From Patulibacter americanus DSM 16676 (lineage in GTDB: Bacteria; Actinomycetota; Thermoleophilia; Solirubrobacterales; Solirubrobacteraceae), in NCBI RefSeq assembly GCF_000420025.1, contig NZ_ATUD01000002.1:372001-436000 (forward strand): a stretch of 64,000 nt of DNA. The letters are read 5' to 3'. This document shows positions 36,812-45,728 of the stretch, piece by piece (positions within the stretch are counted from its first letter, which is position 1; the number at the start of each line of letters is the position of its first letter). The position numbers and the translations under genes were made by a program. The notes under the pieces were generated by a model. That model was given only the letters and a program-made list of their open reading frames with translations, was not told the DNA's origin and did no database searches.

Positions 36812-38857
36812 ATGCCTGCGTTCAAGCTCGCCCCCGGATGGACGCCGAAGGCCGACCAGCCCAAGGCGATCGACGCGATCGTGAAGAGCGTCGAGTCCGG
36901 CTCACCGTTCACCACCCTGCTCGGCGCCACCGGCACCGGCAAGACCATGACGATGGCCTCGACGATCGAGCGCCTCCAGCGGCCCGCGCTCGTCATGGCG
37001 CACAACAAGACCCTGGCCGCGCAGCTCTGCAACGAGTTCCGCACGTTCTTCCCGCAGAACGCCGTCGAGTACTTCGTCTCGTACTACGACTACTACCAGC
37101 CCGAGGCGTACGTCCCGTCGAAGGACCTCTACATCGAGAAGGACTCGGCGATCAACGAGGAGATCGACCGGCTGCGCCACGCCGCGACCGCCGCGCTCTT
37201 CGCCCGCCGCGACGTCGTCATCGTCGCGTCCGTCTCCGCGATCTACGGTCTCGGCTCGCCGGACACGTACGACCGCAACCTCATCGTGCTCAAGCGCGGC
37301 GACACGATCGACCGCGACGAGCTCCTGGCCAAGCTCGTCCACATCCAGTACCAGCGCAACGACACGGCGCTCGCCCGCGGCACGTTCCGCGCCCGCGGCG
37401 AGACGATCGAGATCTTCCCGGCCTACGCCGAGACCGCGTTCCGCGTGACGCTGTTCGGCGACGAGGTCGAGCGCCTGCAGCACCTCGACACGCTAACGGG
37501 CGAGCTGCTCGAGGACGACCTGGAGCACGTCGCGATTTGGCCCGCGTCCCACTACACGACGCCCGAGGGCCAGATGGAGCGGGTCGTCGACGAGATCGGC
37601 CGCGAGCTCGAGGACCGCGTGAAGGTCCTCGAGTCCGAGGGCAAGGAGCTCGAGAGCCACCGCCTGCAGCAGCGCACCCGCTACGACATGGAGATGCTGC
37701 GGGAGATGGGCTTCTGCAACGGCATCGAGAACTACTCCCAGATCACGGACGGCCGCAAGCCCGGCGAGCGCCCCTACTGCCTGCTGGACTACTTCCCGGA
37801 CGACTTCGTCTGCTTCCTGGACGAGTCGCACCAGACCGTGCCGCAGATCGGCGGCATGTACGAGGGGGACCGCTCCCGCAAGCAGACGCTGGTCGACTAC
37901 GGCTTCCGGCTGCCGAGCGCCATGGGCAACCGCCCGCAGACGTTCGACGAGTTCCTCTCGATCACCCCCCAGATGGTGCTCGTGTCGGCCACCCCGGGCA
38001 AGTTCGAGGAGGCGCGGTCCAAGACGATCGTCGAGCAGATCGTGCGCCCGACGGGCATCGTCGACCCGGAGATCGAGGTGCGCCCGTCCATGGGGCAGGC
38101 CGACGACCTCATGAACGAGATCCGCAAGCGCGTCGACCGCGACGAGCGGACGCTGGTCACCACGCTGACGAAGAAGATGGCGGAGGACCTGACGACGTAC
38201 CTGCTCGAGAACGGGTTCAAGGTCCGCTACCTGCACTCCGACGTCGACACGCTCGAGCGGATCCAGATCATCCGCGAGCTGCGCCTGGGCGAGTTCGACG
38301 CGCTCGTCGGCGTCAACCTGCTGCGCGAGGGCCTCGACCTGCCCGAGGTCACGCTCGTCGCGATCCTCGACGCCGACAAGGAGGGCTTCCTCCGCGGCTC
38401 CACAGCCCTGATCCAGACGATCGGCCGCGCCGCCCGCAACACGGAGGGCCGCGTCGTGATGTACGCGGACAAGCACTCGGATGCGATGAAGCACGCGATC
38501 TCGGAGACGAACCGCCGCCGCGAGATCCAGCTCGCCTACAACGAGGAGCACGGCATCACGCCGACGACGATCGCCAAGGGCGTCTCCGACATCGGCGAGT
38601 TCCTGCAGGGCGAGTCCAAGCTGCCGAAGGGCAAGCGCCGCCGCAAGAAGGCGGAGGAGACCGACAAGCTCACCACGGAGGAGCTGAACAAGCGGTTCAT
38701 CGCGCTGGAGGAGGAGATGCTCGCCGCGGCCGAGGACCTGCGCTTCGAGCACGCCGCCGCCCTGCGCGACGAGCTGCGCGAGCTGCGCCAGGAGATCGAG
38801 CGCCGCGACGTCGCCGCGGGCACGCCGGCGCCGGTGGACGGCGCGCCGGCCGACTAG
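36812..38857 (+). CDS. uvrB: Excinuclease ABC subunit B
   Basis: UvrB verifies DNA damage in nucleotide excision repair together with UvrA and UvrC. The 681-aa protein has Walker A GATGTGKT (38-45), the beta-hairpin segment [20 protein letters not shown], the [14 protein letters not shown] motif II region, the helicase motifs [14 protein letters not shown] and QTIGRAARN, and the C-terminal UVR motif ([18 protein letters not shown]). Length is normal. ATG 36812 fits both the conserved N-terminus ([17 protein letters not shown]) and the -10. The upstream LexA-type box predicts SOS induction. Confidence 0.97.
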   Translation: MPAFKLAPGWTPKADQPKAIDAIVKSVESGSPFTTLLGATGTGKTMTMASTIERLQRPALVMAHNKTLAAQLCNEFRTFFPQNAVEYFVSYYDYYQPEAYVPSKDLYIEKDSAINEEIDRLRHAATAALFARRDVVIVASVSAIYGLGSPDTYDRNLIVLKRGDTIDRDELLAKLVHIQYQRNDTALARGTFRARGETIEIFPAYAETAFRVTLFGDEVERLQHLDTLTGELLEDDLEHVAIWPASHYTTPEGQMERVVDEIGRELEDRVKVLESEGKELESHRLQQRTRYDMEMLREMGFCNGIENYSQITDGRKPGERPYCLLDYFPDDFVCFLDESHQTVPQIGGMYEGDRSRKQTLVDYGFRLPSAMGNRPQTFDEFLSITPQMVLVSATPGKFEEARSKTIVEQIVRPTGIVDPEIEVRPSMGQADDLMNEIRKRVDRDERTLVTTLTKKMAEDLTTYLLENGFKVRYLHSDVDTLERIQIIRELRLGEFDALVGVNLLREGLDLPEVTLVAILDADKEGFLRGSTALIQTIGRAARNTEGRVVMYADKHSDAMKHAISETNRRREIQLAYNEEHGITPTTIAKGVSDIGEFLQGESKLPKGKRRRKKAEETDKLTTEELNKRFIALEEEMLAAAEDLRFEHAAALRDELRELRQEIERRDVAAGTPAPVDGAPAD

Positions 38858-38903
38858 GACTCTCGGCCCGCGCGGCCACCCGGTGACCATCCCGTGAAGC
38901 CTC

Positions 38904-38932
38904 TTGGCGCGCGGGGCCGGTCGGCGTACGGT
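38904..38932 (+). promoter_or_regulatory. Sigma-70-like promoter downstream of uvrB
   Basis: TTGGCG (38904-38909) and TACGGT (38927-38932) are spaced exactly 17 nt. This is one of the few well-formed -35/-10 pairs in the window. It would drive the small gene at 39119 with a leader of about 180 nt, or an RNA of unknown role. Confidence 0.45.
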
Positions 38933-39118
38933 CCATGGACTGGGCGCCGCCCGGCCACGATGCGCGTCGCGTCGTCCGCGCGCCGCGCCCGGCCCCCACC
39001 CGCCTCAGCCGCCGACGAGCCCGTCTTTCAGAACTCCTTCGGTTTCCGTCAGGCCGGCCCAACGCGGCGCCGCGAGGATGGAACCCACGCCCCGTTCCCC
39101 CGTCCCGAGGATCATCCC

Positions 39119-39304
39119 GTGCCGTACGACCGTCGTTTCCCCGCCGCCCCGCAGCTCGAGGTCATCCACGCCGCCGACGAGACGGTGCGCGCCGAGCTGA
39201 TCGCCCTGCCCGTCGTCCGGACGGAGCTCGGTGACCACACGGTCGGCGCGCCCGCCGGCGTGCTGTCACCCGAGGGCCTCGGCGAGCCGCGCCCCGCCGC
39301 CTGA
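39119..39304 (+). CDS. Small hypothetical protein
   Basis: A 61-aa frame starting GTG (MPYDRRFPAAPQLEVIHAAD...) has GAGG 9 nt upstream and ends in a Pro/Ala/Gly tail. The open frame continues upstream to 38894, but the extra part is Arg/Pro-rich and looks non-coding. I do not recognise the protein. The stretch from the uvrB stop to here (38858-39118) otherwise holds only a promoter-like pair. The call is tentative; the leader from the promoter would be unusually long. Confidence 0.4.
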   Translation: MPYDRRFPAAPQLEVIHAADETVRAELIALPVVRTELGDHTVGAPAGVLSPEGLGEPRPAA

Positions 39305-39365
39305 GGCGGGCCCGCCCCACGGTCCGGGCGAGGTCCCGAACCGACGCGTGCGCCGGCCCAGCGCC

Positions 39366-39371
39366 TACGCT
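39366..39371 (+). promoter_or_regulatory. Candidate -10 element of the aminotransferase gene
   Basis: TACGCT ends 6 nt before the ATG at 39378; no ribosome-binding site is present. Confidence 0.5.
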
Positions 39372-39377
39372 GGCTCG

Positions 39378-40544
39378 ATGCCGCACGCCACCGCCGCGCG
39401 CCTGCGTCCGTTCGGGACGACGATCTTCGCCGAGATGACCGCGCTGGCCGCCCGCACCGGCGCGATCAACCTGGGCCAGGGGTTCCCGGACGAGGACGGT
39501 CCGGTCGAGATCCGGCGCGCCGCGGCCGACGCCCTCCTGGCCGGCCCCAACCAGTACGCCCCGGCTCGGGGCCTGCCCGTGCTGTGCGAGGCGATCGCCG
39601 CGCACGCGGCCCGCTTCCACGGCACCACGCTCGACCCCGAGACGCAGGTGCAGGTCACCGTCGGGGCGACGGAGGGCATCGCCGCGTCGCTGCTCGGGTT
39701 GCTGGACCCCGGCGACGAGGTGATCCTCGTCGAGCCGTACTACGACTCCTACGCCGCGATCGTCGCGATGGCCGGCGCCACGCGCCGCACCGTCGGGGTC
39801 CGTCCGCCGCACTTCGCGCTGGATCCTGACGAGGTCGAGGCCGCGGTCGTCGCCTCGGGCGGGCGCGCGCGAGTCCTGCTGCTGAACTCGCCGCACAACC
39901 CGACGGGCACGGTGCTCGGGCGCGAGACGCTCGAAGCCCTCGCCCGGATCTGTCGCGAGCACGACCTCGTGGCCGTCTGCGACGACGTCTACGAGCACCT
40001 CGTCTACGACGGCGAGCACGTGCCGCTGCACACGCTGGAGGGGATGGCCGAGCGCACCCTGACCGTCTCCTCCGTCGGCAAGACGTTCGCCCTGACGGGC
40101 TGGAAGGTCGGGTGGGTCACGGGTCCGCCCGACCTCGTCGCGGCCGCCGCGACCGCGAAGCAGTTCCTCACCTTCTCCGGCCACGGCCCGCTGCAGCAGG
40201 CGGTGGCCCTCGCGCTCGGCCTGTCCGACGGGACGTACGCGGCCACCCGCGACACGCTGCGGGCCAAGCGCGACCGGCTCTGCGCGGGGCTCGAGTCGGC
40301 CGGGCTCACGACGTTCGTGCCGGCGGCGGGGTACTTCGCGGTCGTGGACGTCGCCTCGATCGGCGAGGCCGACGGCCACGCCTTCTGCCTGGCCCTGCCG
40401 GAGCGCGCCGGGGTGGTCGGCGTGCCGGTGTCCGTGTTCTGCGACGACCCCGAGCTGGCTCGCACCCTGGTGCGCTTCGCGTTCCCGAAGCGCGAGGCCG
40501 TCATCGACGAGGCGGCGAGCCGGCTGGCGGGGCTCGCACGGTGA
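39378..40544 (+). CDS. Class I/II PLP-dependent aminotransferase (YbdL/kynurenine aminotransferase-like)
   Basis: This 388-aa fold-type I aminotransferase has INLGQGFPDEDGP near the start, NQYAPARGLPVLCEAI, TVGATEGIAASLLGLLDPGDEV, LLNSPHNPTGTVLGRETL, CDDVYEHLVYDG and the PLP-lysine motif SSVGKTFALTGWKVGW. A conserved Arg for the substrate carboxylate lies in LVRFAFPK. The INLGQGFPD start points to the methionine/kynurenine aminotransferase branch. Related actinobacterial enzymes are sometimes called succinyldiaminopimelate transaminase, which cannot be excluded. Its stop overlaps the mutY GTG. Confidence 0.88.
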   Translation: MPHATAARLRPFGTTIFAEMTALAARTGAINLGQGFPDEDGPVEIRRAAADALLAGPNQYAPARGLPVLCEAIAAHAARFHGTTLDPETQVQVTVGATEGIAASLLGLLDPGDEVILVEPYYDSYAAIVAMAGATRRTVGVRPPHFALDPDEVEAAVVASGGRARVLLLNSPHNPTGTVLGRETLEALARICREHDLVAVCDDVYEHLVYDGEHVPLHTLEGMAERTLTVSSVGKTFALTGWKVGWVTGPPDLVAAAATAKQFLTFSGHGPLQQAVALALGLSDGTYAATRDTLRAKRDRLCAGLESAGLTTFVPAAGYFAVVDVASIGEADGHAFCLALPERAGVVGVPVSVFCDDPELARTLVRFAFPKREAVIDEAASRLAGLAR

Positions 40545-41449
40545 CGGGGGAGACGGGCGCCGTCCCGAGGGTGCCGGTTCCGGCGGGTGCGCTGCCCGTC
40601 GGTCCGCCGCCGGCCGACCCGCCGCCGGCCGACCCGTCTCCCGTCGACCGCGACGCCGCGCGCGACGCCGTCCTGCGCTGGTACGGGGAGGTCGCGCGGG
40701 ATCTGCCCTGGCGGCGCACGGAGGACCCCTACGCGATCCTCGTCTCCGAGGTGATGCTCCAGCAGACGCAGGTGTCGCGGGTGCAACCGCGGTTCGAGGC
40801 GTGGATCGACACCTGGCCGACGGTCGAGGCGCTCGCCGCCGCGGACCGGCGCGAGGTGCTCGCCGCGTGGGTGGGGCTGGGCTACAACTCCCGCGCCGTG
40901 CGGCTGCAGGAGGCCTGCCGGGTGGTGGCCCGCGACGGCTGGCCGGGCACCGCGGCCGGGCTGCGGACGCTCCCGGGCATCGGCCCCTACACCGCCGCGG
41001 CGGTCGCGTCCTTCGCGTGGGGCGAGCGGGTCGCGGCCGTCGACACGAACGTCGTCCGGATCGCGCAGCGGCTCGGCCTCGGGACGCCGCAGGAGCTGCT
41101 GCCCGACGACGAGCGCGCCGCGACCTGGAATCAGGCGGCGATGGAGCTCGGTGCCACCGTCTGCCGGGCACGCGTCGCCGACTGCCCCGCCTGCCCGGCC
41201 TCGGCGTGGTGCCGCTCGGCGCACCGGGTCGTCGTCCCGCCGCGCGCGGCGCGCGGCACGCGGACCCGGTTCGAGGACACGGACCGCTTCGTCCGCGGCC
41301 GCGTCGTGGCGGCGCTGGCCCGGGACGAGGCGCTGCCCGAGGGGATCGCCCCGGAGCGGCTCGAGCGGGCCATCGACGGGCTCGTCCGCGACGGCCTGCT
41401 GCTGCGGACCGACGACGGGCCCGCGCTGGCGGGATCGCCGCCCGGTTAA
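40541..41449 (+). CDS. mutY: A/G-specific adenine DNA glycosylase
   Basis: MutY removes adenine mispaired with 8-oxoguanine. The 302-aa protein has a Pro/Ala-rich N-terminus with a short repeat (PPPADPPPADP), LPWRRTEDPYAILVSEVMLQQTQ with catalytic Glu70, the HhH motif LPGIGPYTAAAVASFA and catalytic Asp168 in VAAVDTNVVR. The 4Fe-4S cluster is C-X6-C-X2-C-X5-C at Cys208, 215, 218 and 224. It lacks the C-terminal NUDIX-like 8-oxoG reader of E. coli MutY; a short winged-helix-like tail (DRFVRGRVVAAL) replaces it, as in actinobacteria. GTGA overlap with the aminotransferase implies one transcript. Confidence 0.93.
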   Translation: MTGETGAVPRVPVPAGALPVGPPPADPPPADPSPVDRDAARDAVLRWYGEVARDLPWRRTEDPYAILVSEVMLQQTQVSRVQPRFEAWIDTWPTVEALAAADRREVLAAWVGLGYNSRAVRLQEACRVVARDGWPGTAAGLRTLPGIGPYTAAAVASFAWGERVAAVDTNVVRIAQRLGLGTPQELLPDDERAATWNQAAMELGATVCRARVADCPACPASAWCRSAHRVVVPPRAARGTRTRFEDTDRFVRGRVVAALARDEALPEGIAPERLERAIDGLVRDGLLLRTDDGPALAGSPPG

Positions 41450-41489
41450 GGAACGTCCGCGAATCGGCGGTATGCAGCCGGTTCTCCGC

Positions 41490-41495
41490 TAGATT
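41490..41495 (+). promoter_or_regulatory. Candidate -10 element of the DivIVA-like gene
   Basis: TAGATT lies 51 nt before the GTG at 41547. Unlike most genes here this one has a leader with an AGAGAGGA ribosome-binding site. Confidence 0.4.
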
Positions 41496-41546
41496 GCGGC
41501 TCGGCCGGGTCGGCATCCTCCGCCCGCGCAGAGAGGACCCGAGCGA

Positions 41547-42527
41547 GTGTCACTGGACCGTCAGACCATCGAGAAGCGCGACTTCCCCATCTCGCGACGG
41601 GGCTACGAGACCGTCGCGGTGGACGGGCACCTGGCCCAGATCGCGCGCGAGGTCGAGGAGCTGCAGGCGCGCGCCGAGGCAGCCGTCGCCCCGTCGGCGG
41701 CGTCCCTCGCGAGCAACGCCTCGGAGCAGGTGCGCAGCATCGTGCAGGCGGCGGAGTCGACCGCGGCTGAGATCGAGCGTCAGGCCCGGGAGCAGACGGA
41801 CGCCACCCGCGAGGCCGCCGAGCGCGACGCCCGCCACACGCGCGAGTCCGCGACGGCCGAGGCCTCGCAGCACGTCGCCGCCGTGCAGGAGGCCACCGCC
41901 TCCATGCTCAGCCGCGTGACCGCCCTGGAGTCCGAGGTCGGCGCGCTGCTCGCCCACCTGCGCACCACGGCCACGAGCATCGGCACCGACCTCGCCGCGC
42001 TCCGCGGCCAGGTCGCCGAGATCGGCGGGCTCGGCTCGGGCTCCGGCGGGGCCACGGCCTCATCGGCCGGAGCGTCCGTCGGCGCCGCCCCGACCGCCGG
42101 CGGCGCGACCGCCGCCGGGCCGTCCGACGCCTCCGCGCCGCCGGCCGCCCCGGAGTACGCGCCCGGCCCGCCCGAGCCCGTCCCGACGCCCCTGCCCGTA
42201 CCGCCGGAGGTCGTCGCCGCGGCCACGGACGGCGCCCAGGCGGTGCCGCTGCCCGACGTCGGAGCGGACCCGTCTGGTCCCACGGCGGCCCAAGCCGCAG
42301 CGGTCTTCCCGCCCGAGCCCCCGGCCCCGGCGCCGGCGCCCGACGACGACACCGTCGCTCCGCCGCCCACCGAACGCAGCACGGACGAGGCCGGTGCCCG
42401 CATGGTCGCCCTGAACCTGATGCTCGACGGCGCGCCCCGCGAGGAGATCGAGCGGCACCTCGACGAGCGCTACGTGCTCGGCGACCGCGGGGCGCTGCTC
42501 GACGACCTCTACGCCCGCCAGGGCTGA
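41547..42527 (+). CDS. DivIVA-domain coiled-coil protein
   Basis: The 326-aa protein opens with a DivIVA-like membrane/pole-targeting segment (DFPISRRGYETVAVDGHLAQI) and continues as a long Ala/Glu-rich coiled coil to about residue 150. Next comes an Ala/Pro/Gly-rich linker (about 155-275) and a compact, more conserved C-terminal region (ARMVALNLMLDGAPREEIER...LLDDLYARQG). DivIVA/Wag31 proteins organise cell poles and septal or polar growth. The GTG has AGAGAGGA about 9 nt upstream. The conserved C-terminal 45 residues look like a small protein-binding module of unknown role. Confidence 0.75.
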   Translation: MSLDRQTIEKRDFPISRRGYETVAVDGHLAQIAREVEELQARAEAAVAPSAASLASNASEQVRSIVQAAESTAAEIERQAREQTDATREAAERDARHTRESATAEASQHVAAVQEATASMLSRVTALESEVGALLAHLRTTATSIGTDLAALRGQVAEIGGLGSGSGGATASSAGASVGAAPTAGGATAAGPSDASAPPAAPEYAPGPPEPVPTPLPVPPEVVAAATDGAQAVPLPDVGADPSGPTAAQAAAVFPPEPPAPAPAPDDDTVAPPPTERSTDEAGARMVALNLMLDGAPREEIERHLDERYVLGDRGALLDDLYARQG

Positions 42528-42566
42528 GCACGGCGCGGCCCAACGCGCCTGGCGCTGCACCGCACT

Positions 42567-42655
42567 GCACTGCGCGGCACTGCGCGGCACCGCGCGGCCG
42601 CGGTCTCAGGCGTCGGGGCCCTCGCGGCGCGGCCCGGCGCGGCCCGGCGCGGCCG
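42567..42655. repeat. Short 10-bp tandem repeats between convergent genes
   Basis: TGCGCGGCAC occurs twice in tandem (42571-42590) with degenerate flanking copies, and GGCCCGGCGC twice (42631-42650) with partial copies each side. They fill most of the gap between the DivIVA-like gene and the aldolase gene; strong but irregular secondary structure may end both transcripts. Confidence 0.7.
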
Positions 42656-42662
42656 GGTCCGC

Positions 42663-43508
42663 TCAGGCGCCCGGGCCCGCGAGCGCTCGCGCCGTCCGCT
42701 CGGCCGCTGCGGCCATCGCGTCGCGGCCGGCGGCCAGGTACGGCCGCGGGTCCACCAGATCGGGGTCCGCGGCGAGCGCCGCGCGGACGGCGCCGGTCAT
42801 CGCGACGTTCAACAGCGTGCCGACGTTGACCTTGCAGATCCCCGCCGCGACGGCGCGCTCCAGCTCGTCCTCCGGGACGCCGGAGGAGCCGTGGAGCACG
42901 AGCGGCACGTCGACGGACTCCCGCAGCGCCGCGATGCGCCCGTGGTCGAGGCGGGCGGAGCGCTCCGTCATCTTGTGCGAGCTGCCGACGGCGACCGCGA
43001 GGGTGTCGACGCCGGTGCGCGCGACGTAGACGGCGGCCGCGGCGGGGTCGGTGCCGGGACCGGGCGCGTGCACACCGTCCTTCCCGCCGACGGCGCCGAG
43101 CTCGCCCTCGAGCCACAGCCCGTTGCCGTGCGCCCACGTGGCCGCGTCGTGCGTGGCGGCGACGTTGTCCTCGTCCGCCGCGCAGGAGGCGTCGAACATG
43201 ACGGAGGAGAACCCCGCCGTCGCCGCGGCGCGCAGCAGCGCGGGATCCTCGACGTGGTCCAGGTGCAGCGCGGCGGGCACCGCGGCGCCCTGGGCGACGG
43301 CGGCCATCGCCGCCGCGATCGGGGCCAGCGCGCCGCCGTGGAACCGCACGGCGTTCTCGCTCAGCTGCAGGATCACCGGGCGGCCGGCGGCTTCCGCCCC
43401 GGCGACGATCGCCTCGGCGTGCTCCAGCGTGATGACGTTGAAGGCCGCGACGCCCCGGCGATCGGCGCGCGCCGACCTCAGGACCTCACGGATGTGGACT
43501 GCGGGCAT
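42663..43508 (-). CDS. Class II fructose/tagatose-bisphosphate aldolase (KbaY/GatY-like)
   Basis: This 281-aa zinc aldolase would cleave a ketose 1,6-bisphosphate into two triose phosphates. It has AAFNVITLEHAEAIVAGAE, ALHLDHVEDP (zinc His), SSVMFDASCAADEDN, LEGELGAVGGKDG, VGSSHK and LHGSSGVPEDELERA (zinc His). It ends with KVNVGTLLNVAMT (phosphate site). It is divergent from an FGGY kinase, DeoR regulator and phosphofructokinase-like kinase, which fits a ketohexose pathway of the tagatose or fructose type. ATG 43508 has AGGAG about 3 nt upstream. Confidence 0.88.
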   Translation of the reverse strand: MPAVHIREVLRSARADRRGVAAFNVITLEHAEAIVAGAEAAGRPVILQLSENAVRFHGGALAPIAAAMAAVAQGAAVPAALHLDHVEDPALLRAAATAGFSSVMFDASCAADEDNVAATHDAATWAHGNGLWLEGELGAVGGKDGVHAPGPGTDPAAAAVYVARTGVDTLAVAVGSSHKMTERSARLDHGRIAALRESVDVPLVLHGSSGVPEDELERAVAAGICKVNVGTLLNVAMTGAVRAALAADPDLVDPRPYLAAGRDAMAAAAERTARALAGPGA

Positions 43509-43523
43509 GCGCTCCTCGTGACC

Positions 43524-43552
43524 TTGACAAACCCAACGATTCGCAACAGTAT
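43524..43552 (+). promoter_or_regulatory. Promoter of the FGGY kinase-deoR-fruK operon
   Basis: TTGACA (43524-43529) and CAGTAT (43547-43552) are spaced 17 nt, the best consensus promoter in the window. On the opposite strand GATACT (43549-43554) could be the -10 of the aldolase gene, so the divergent promoters overlap and may be controlled by one regulator, probably the DeoR protein. Confidence 0.65.
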
Positions 43553-43597
43553 CCACACGATCGCACCGCAGCAACCCCGCAGAGAGCCGGACGCCCG

Positions 43598-44950
43598 ATG
43601 AGCGGCGTCCTCCTGGGCCTGGACGTCGGGACGACGTCCGTCAAGGCCGTCGCGATCGACGAGACCGGCCGGCAGCGCGGCGCCGGCCGTCGCCCGACGC
43701 CGTGGACCGTCGTGCCGACGGGAGCTGAGCTCGACGCGCTGGAGCTGCTGGCGGCGGTGCGCGGCGCCGTCGAGGACGCGGTCCGCACCGCCGGCACGAC
43801 GCACGCCGCCGCGATCGGCGTCGCCAGCATGGGGGAGTCCGGGGTGCTCCTGGACCGGGACGGGCGGCCGGTGGCCCCGGTGGTCGCGTGGCACGACCGC
43901 CGAGACGTGGCCGAGGTGGCGCAGCTCGCCGACGACCTCGGCGGTGCGCGGTTCTCCACCCGCACGGGCCTGCCCCTCTTGCCGCAGTGGAGCCTGACGA
44001 AGCACCGCTGGGCCGTCGACCACGACGAGGCGACGGGCCGCGCCGTCCGGCGGCTCGGGGTGGCCGAGTGGATCGTCCGGGCCCTGGGCGGCGACGAGTG
44101 CGCGGAGCAGTCCTTGGCGTCGCGCACGGGCTGGCTCGACCTGCCGGGCCGCGCCTGGTGGCCCGAGGCGCTCGCGTGGTCCGGCGCCGCGGAGGGGCTG
44201 CTGCCCTCGGTCGTCCCGGCCGGGTCGCCGCTGGGCGTCGTCACCGACGCGGGCGGCTGCGGGCCTCTGGCCGGGGCGATCCTCACCGTCGCGGGCCACG
44301 ACCACCAGGCCGCCGCCGTCGGCGTGGGCGCCGCCGGCCCGGGCGACGAGCTCGACTCGTGCGGCACCGCCGAGGCGCTGATCCGCACGATCGAGCCGCA
44401 CCTGCCGGCTGCCGCCGTGGCGCGGCTCGTCGCCGCAGGTACCACGGTGGGCTGGCACGCCGCCGCCGACGCCTGGTGCGTCCTCGGGGGGACGCAGGGC
44501 GGCCTGCTGATGGGGCGCGTCCTCGCGCACCTCGGGATCGGTCCCGACGGCGTCGCGGCGCTCGACGCGGTCGCCGAGGAGCGCGCCGACCTTCCCGTCC
44601 CGCGGGTGCGTGCCGCGGAGGACGGCGGCCTCGAGATCGACGCGGGCCCCGGCGCCCTCGAGGCGGAGCCCGCGGACCTGTGGCGGGGGGCGGTCGCGGC
44701 CGCCGCGGCCGAGGCGCGCCGCCTGCACGACGCGATCGCGGAGGAGGTGGGCGGGGCGCGGCGCGTGGTGGTCACGGGCGGCTGGGCCCGTAGCGCGACC
44801 GTCCGCCGGGCGAAGCGCGAGACGCTCGGGGCCGTGACGCTGCGCGCCGGCGGCGAGCCCGGCGCCCGCGGCGCCGCGCTGCTGGCCGGCCTGGCCGCCG
44901 GCGTCTACGGCGACCGCCACGAGTTCCCGGAGGATCCCGATGGCCTCTAG
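43598..44950 (+). CDS. FGGY-family carbohydrate kinase
   Basis: The 450-aa kinase has the actin-fold N-terminus LLGLDVGTTSVKAVAID, AIGVASMGESGVLLDRDG, VVAWHDRRD, the GHDHQAAAVGVGA segment, SCGTAEALIRT and the second-domain VVVTGGWARSATVRRAK. FGGY kinases phosphorylate sugars such as xylulose, ribulose, gluconate, glycerol or tagatose. With the adjacent PfkB kinase and bisphosphate aldolase, a ketohexose substrate is the simplest inference. It overlaps deoR by 11 bp. Confidence 0.88.
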   Translation: MSGVLLGLDVGTTSVKAVAIDETGRQRGAGRRPTPWTVVPTGAELDALELLAAVRGAVEDAVRTAGTTHAAAIGVASMGESGVLLDRDGRPVAPVVAWHDRRDVAEVAQLADDLGGARFSTRTGLPLLPQWSLTKHRWAVDHDEATGRAVRRLGVAEWIVRALGGDECAEQSLASRTGWLDLPGRAWWPEALAWSGAAEGLLPSVVPAGSPLGVVTDAGGCGPLAGAILTVAGHDHQAAAVGVGAAGPGDELDSCGTAEALIRTIEPHLPAAAVARLVAAGTTVGWHAAADAWCVLGGTQGGLLMGRVLAHLGIGPDGVAALDAVAEERADLPVPRVRAAEDGGLEIDAGPGALEAEPADLWRGAVAAAAAEARRLHDAIAEEVGGARRVVVTGGWARSATVRRAKRETLGAVTLRAGGEPGARGAALLAGLAAGVYGDRHEFPEDPDGL

Positions 44951-45728
44951 GGCGGAGGGTGTGCGCGCCCCGTTCTCGGCGGAACGCCGGCAGCTCATCC
45001 TCGACGAGCTGCGCGGCTCCGGCCGGGTCGGCGCGGCCGAGCTGGCGCAGCGCCTGGGCGTCACGGGCGAGACCGTCCGCCGCGACCTCGTCGCGCTCGA
45101 GCGGGAGGGGCGTCTGGCGCGCGTCCACGGTGGGGCGGTGCCCGCCGACGGCACGGCGGCCGAGCCGGCCGTCTCGGCCCGCGTGAGCCACGAGGCGGAG
45201 AAGCGGAGGATCGCCCGCGCGGCGCTGCGACACCTGCCGGCGACGGGCTCGGTGCTCGTCGACGCGGGGTCGACCACGGCGCACCTGGCGGAGCAGTTCC
45301 CCGACCGCGCCGGCCTCGTCGTCTTCACGAACGCGCTCCCGATCGCCGCGCTCCTGCTCGAGAAGCCGCAGCTCGAGGTCCACCTCATCGGCGGGCGCCT
45401 GCGCGCCCCGACGTCCGCGGCCGTCGGCCCGTGGGCCGGCCGGGTGCTGCGGGACCTGCACGTCGACGTGCTCTTCGCGGGGACGAACGGCGTCTCGCTC
45501 GCCCGCGGCCTCACCACGCCCGACCCGGAGGAGGCCGAGGCGAAGGCGCTCATGCTCGCCGCCGCCCGCCACCGGATCCTGCTCGCGGACCACACGAAGC
45601 TGGGCGCCGAGCGGCTCTGCCGCCACGGCAGCCTGGACGACGTGGACCTGTTCGTGACGGACGCCGGCATGCCGGAGGACGACCTGCGGGCCCTGCGCGA
45701 CGCGGGCGTGGAGGTCGAGGTCGCGTGA
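44940..45728 (+). CDS. DeoR/GlpR-family transcriptional regulator
   Basis: The 262-aa protein has the DeoR helix-turn-helix RRQLILDELRGSGRVGAAELAQRLGVTGETVRRDLVALERE and the GRLARVHGGAV linker. Its sugar-phosphate sensor domain carries LVDAGSTTAHLAEQF, VFTNALPIAALL, HLIGGRLR and ADHTKLG. Such regulators usually repress a catabolic operon until a phosphorylated sugar binds. Located inside the kinase operon (11-bp overlap before, 4-bp overlap after), it probably controls this operon and the divergent aldolase gene. Confidence 0.92.
   Translation: MASRAEGVRAPFSAERRQLILDELRGSGRVGAAELAQRLGVTGETVRRDLVALEREGRLARVHGGAVPADGTAAEPAVSARVSHEAEKRRIARAALRHLPATGSVLVDAGSTTAHLAEQFPDRAGLVVFTNALPIAALLLEKPQLEVHLIGGRLRAPTSAAVGPWAGRVLRDLHVDVLFAGTNGVSLARGLTTPDPEEAEAKALMLAAARHRILLADHTKLGAERLCRHGSLDDVDLFVTDAGMPEDDLRALRDAGVEVEVA

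Noticed and set aside
38894-39118. Extension of the small 61-aa frame to an upstream ATG
   Set aside because: The extra 75 residues are Arg/Pro/Ala-rich like non-coding shadow, and the GTG at 39119 has a ribosome-binding site.
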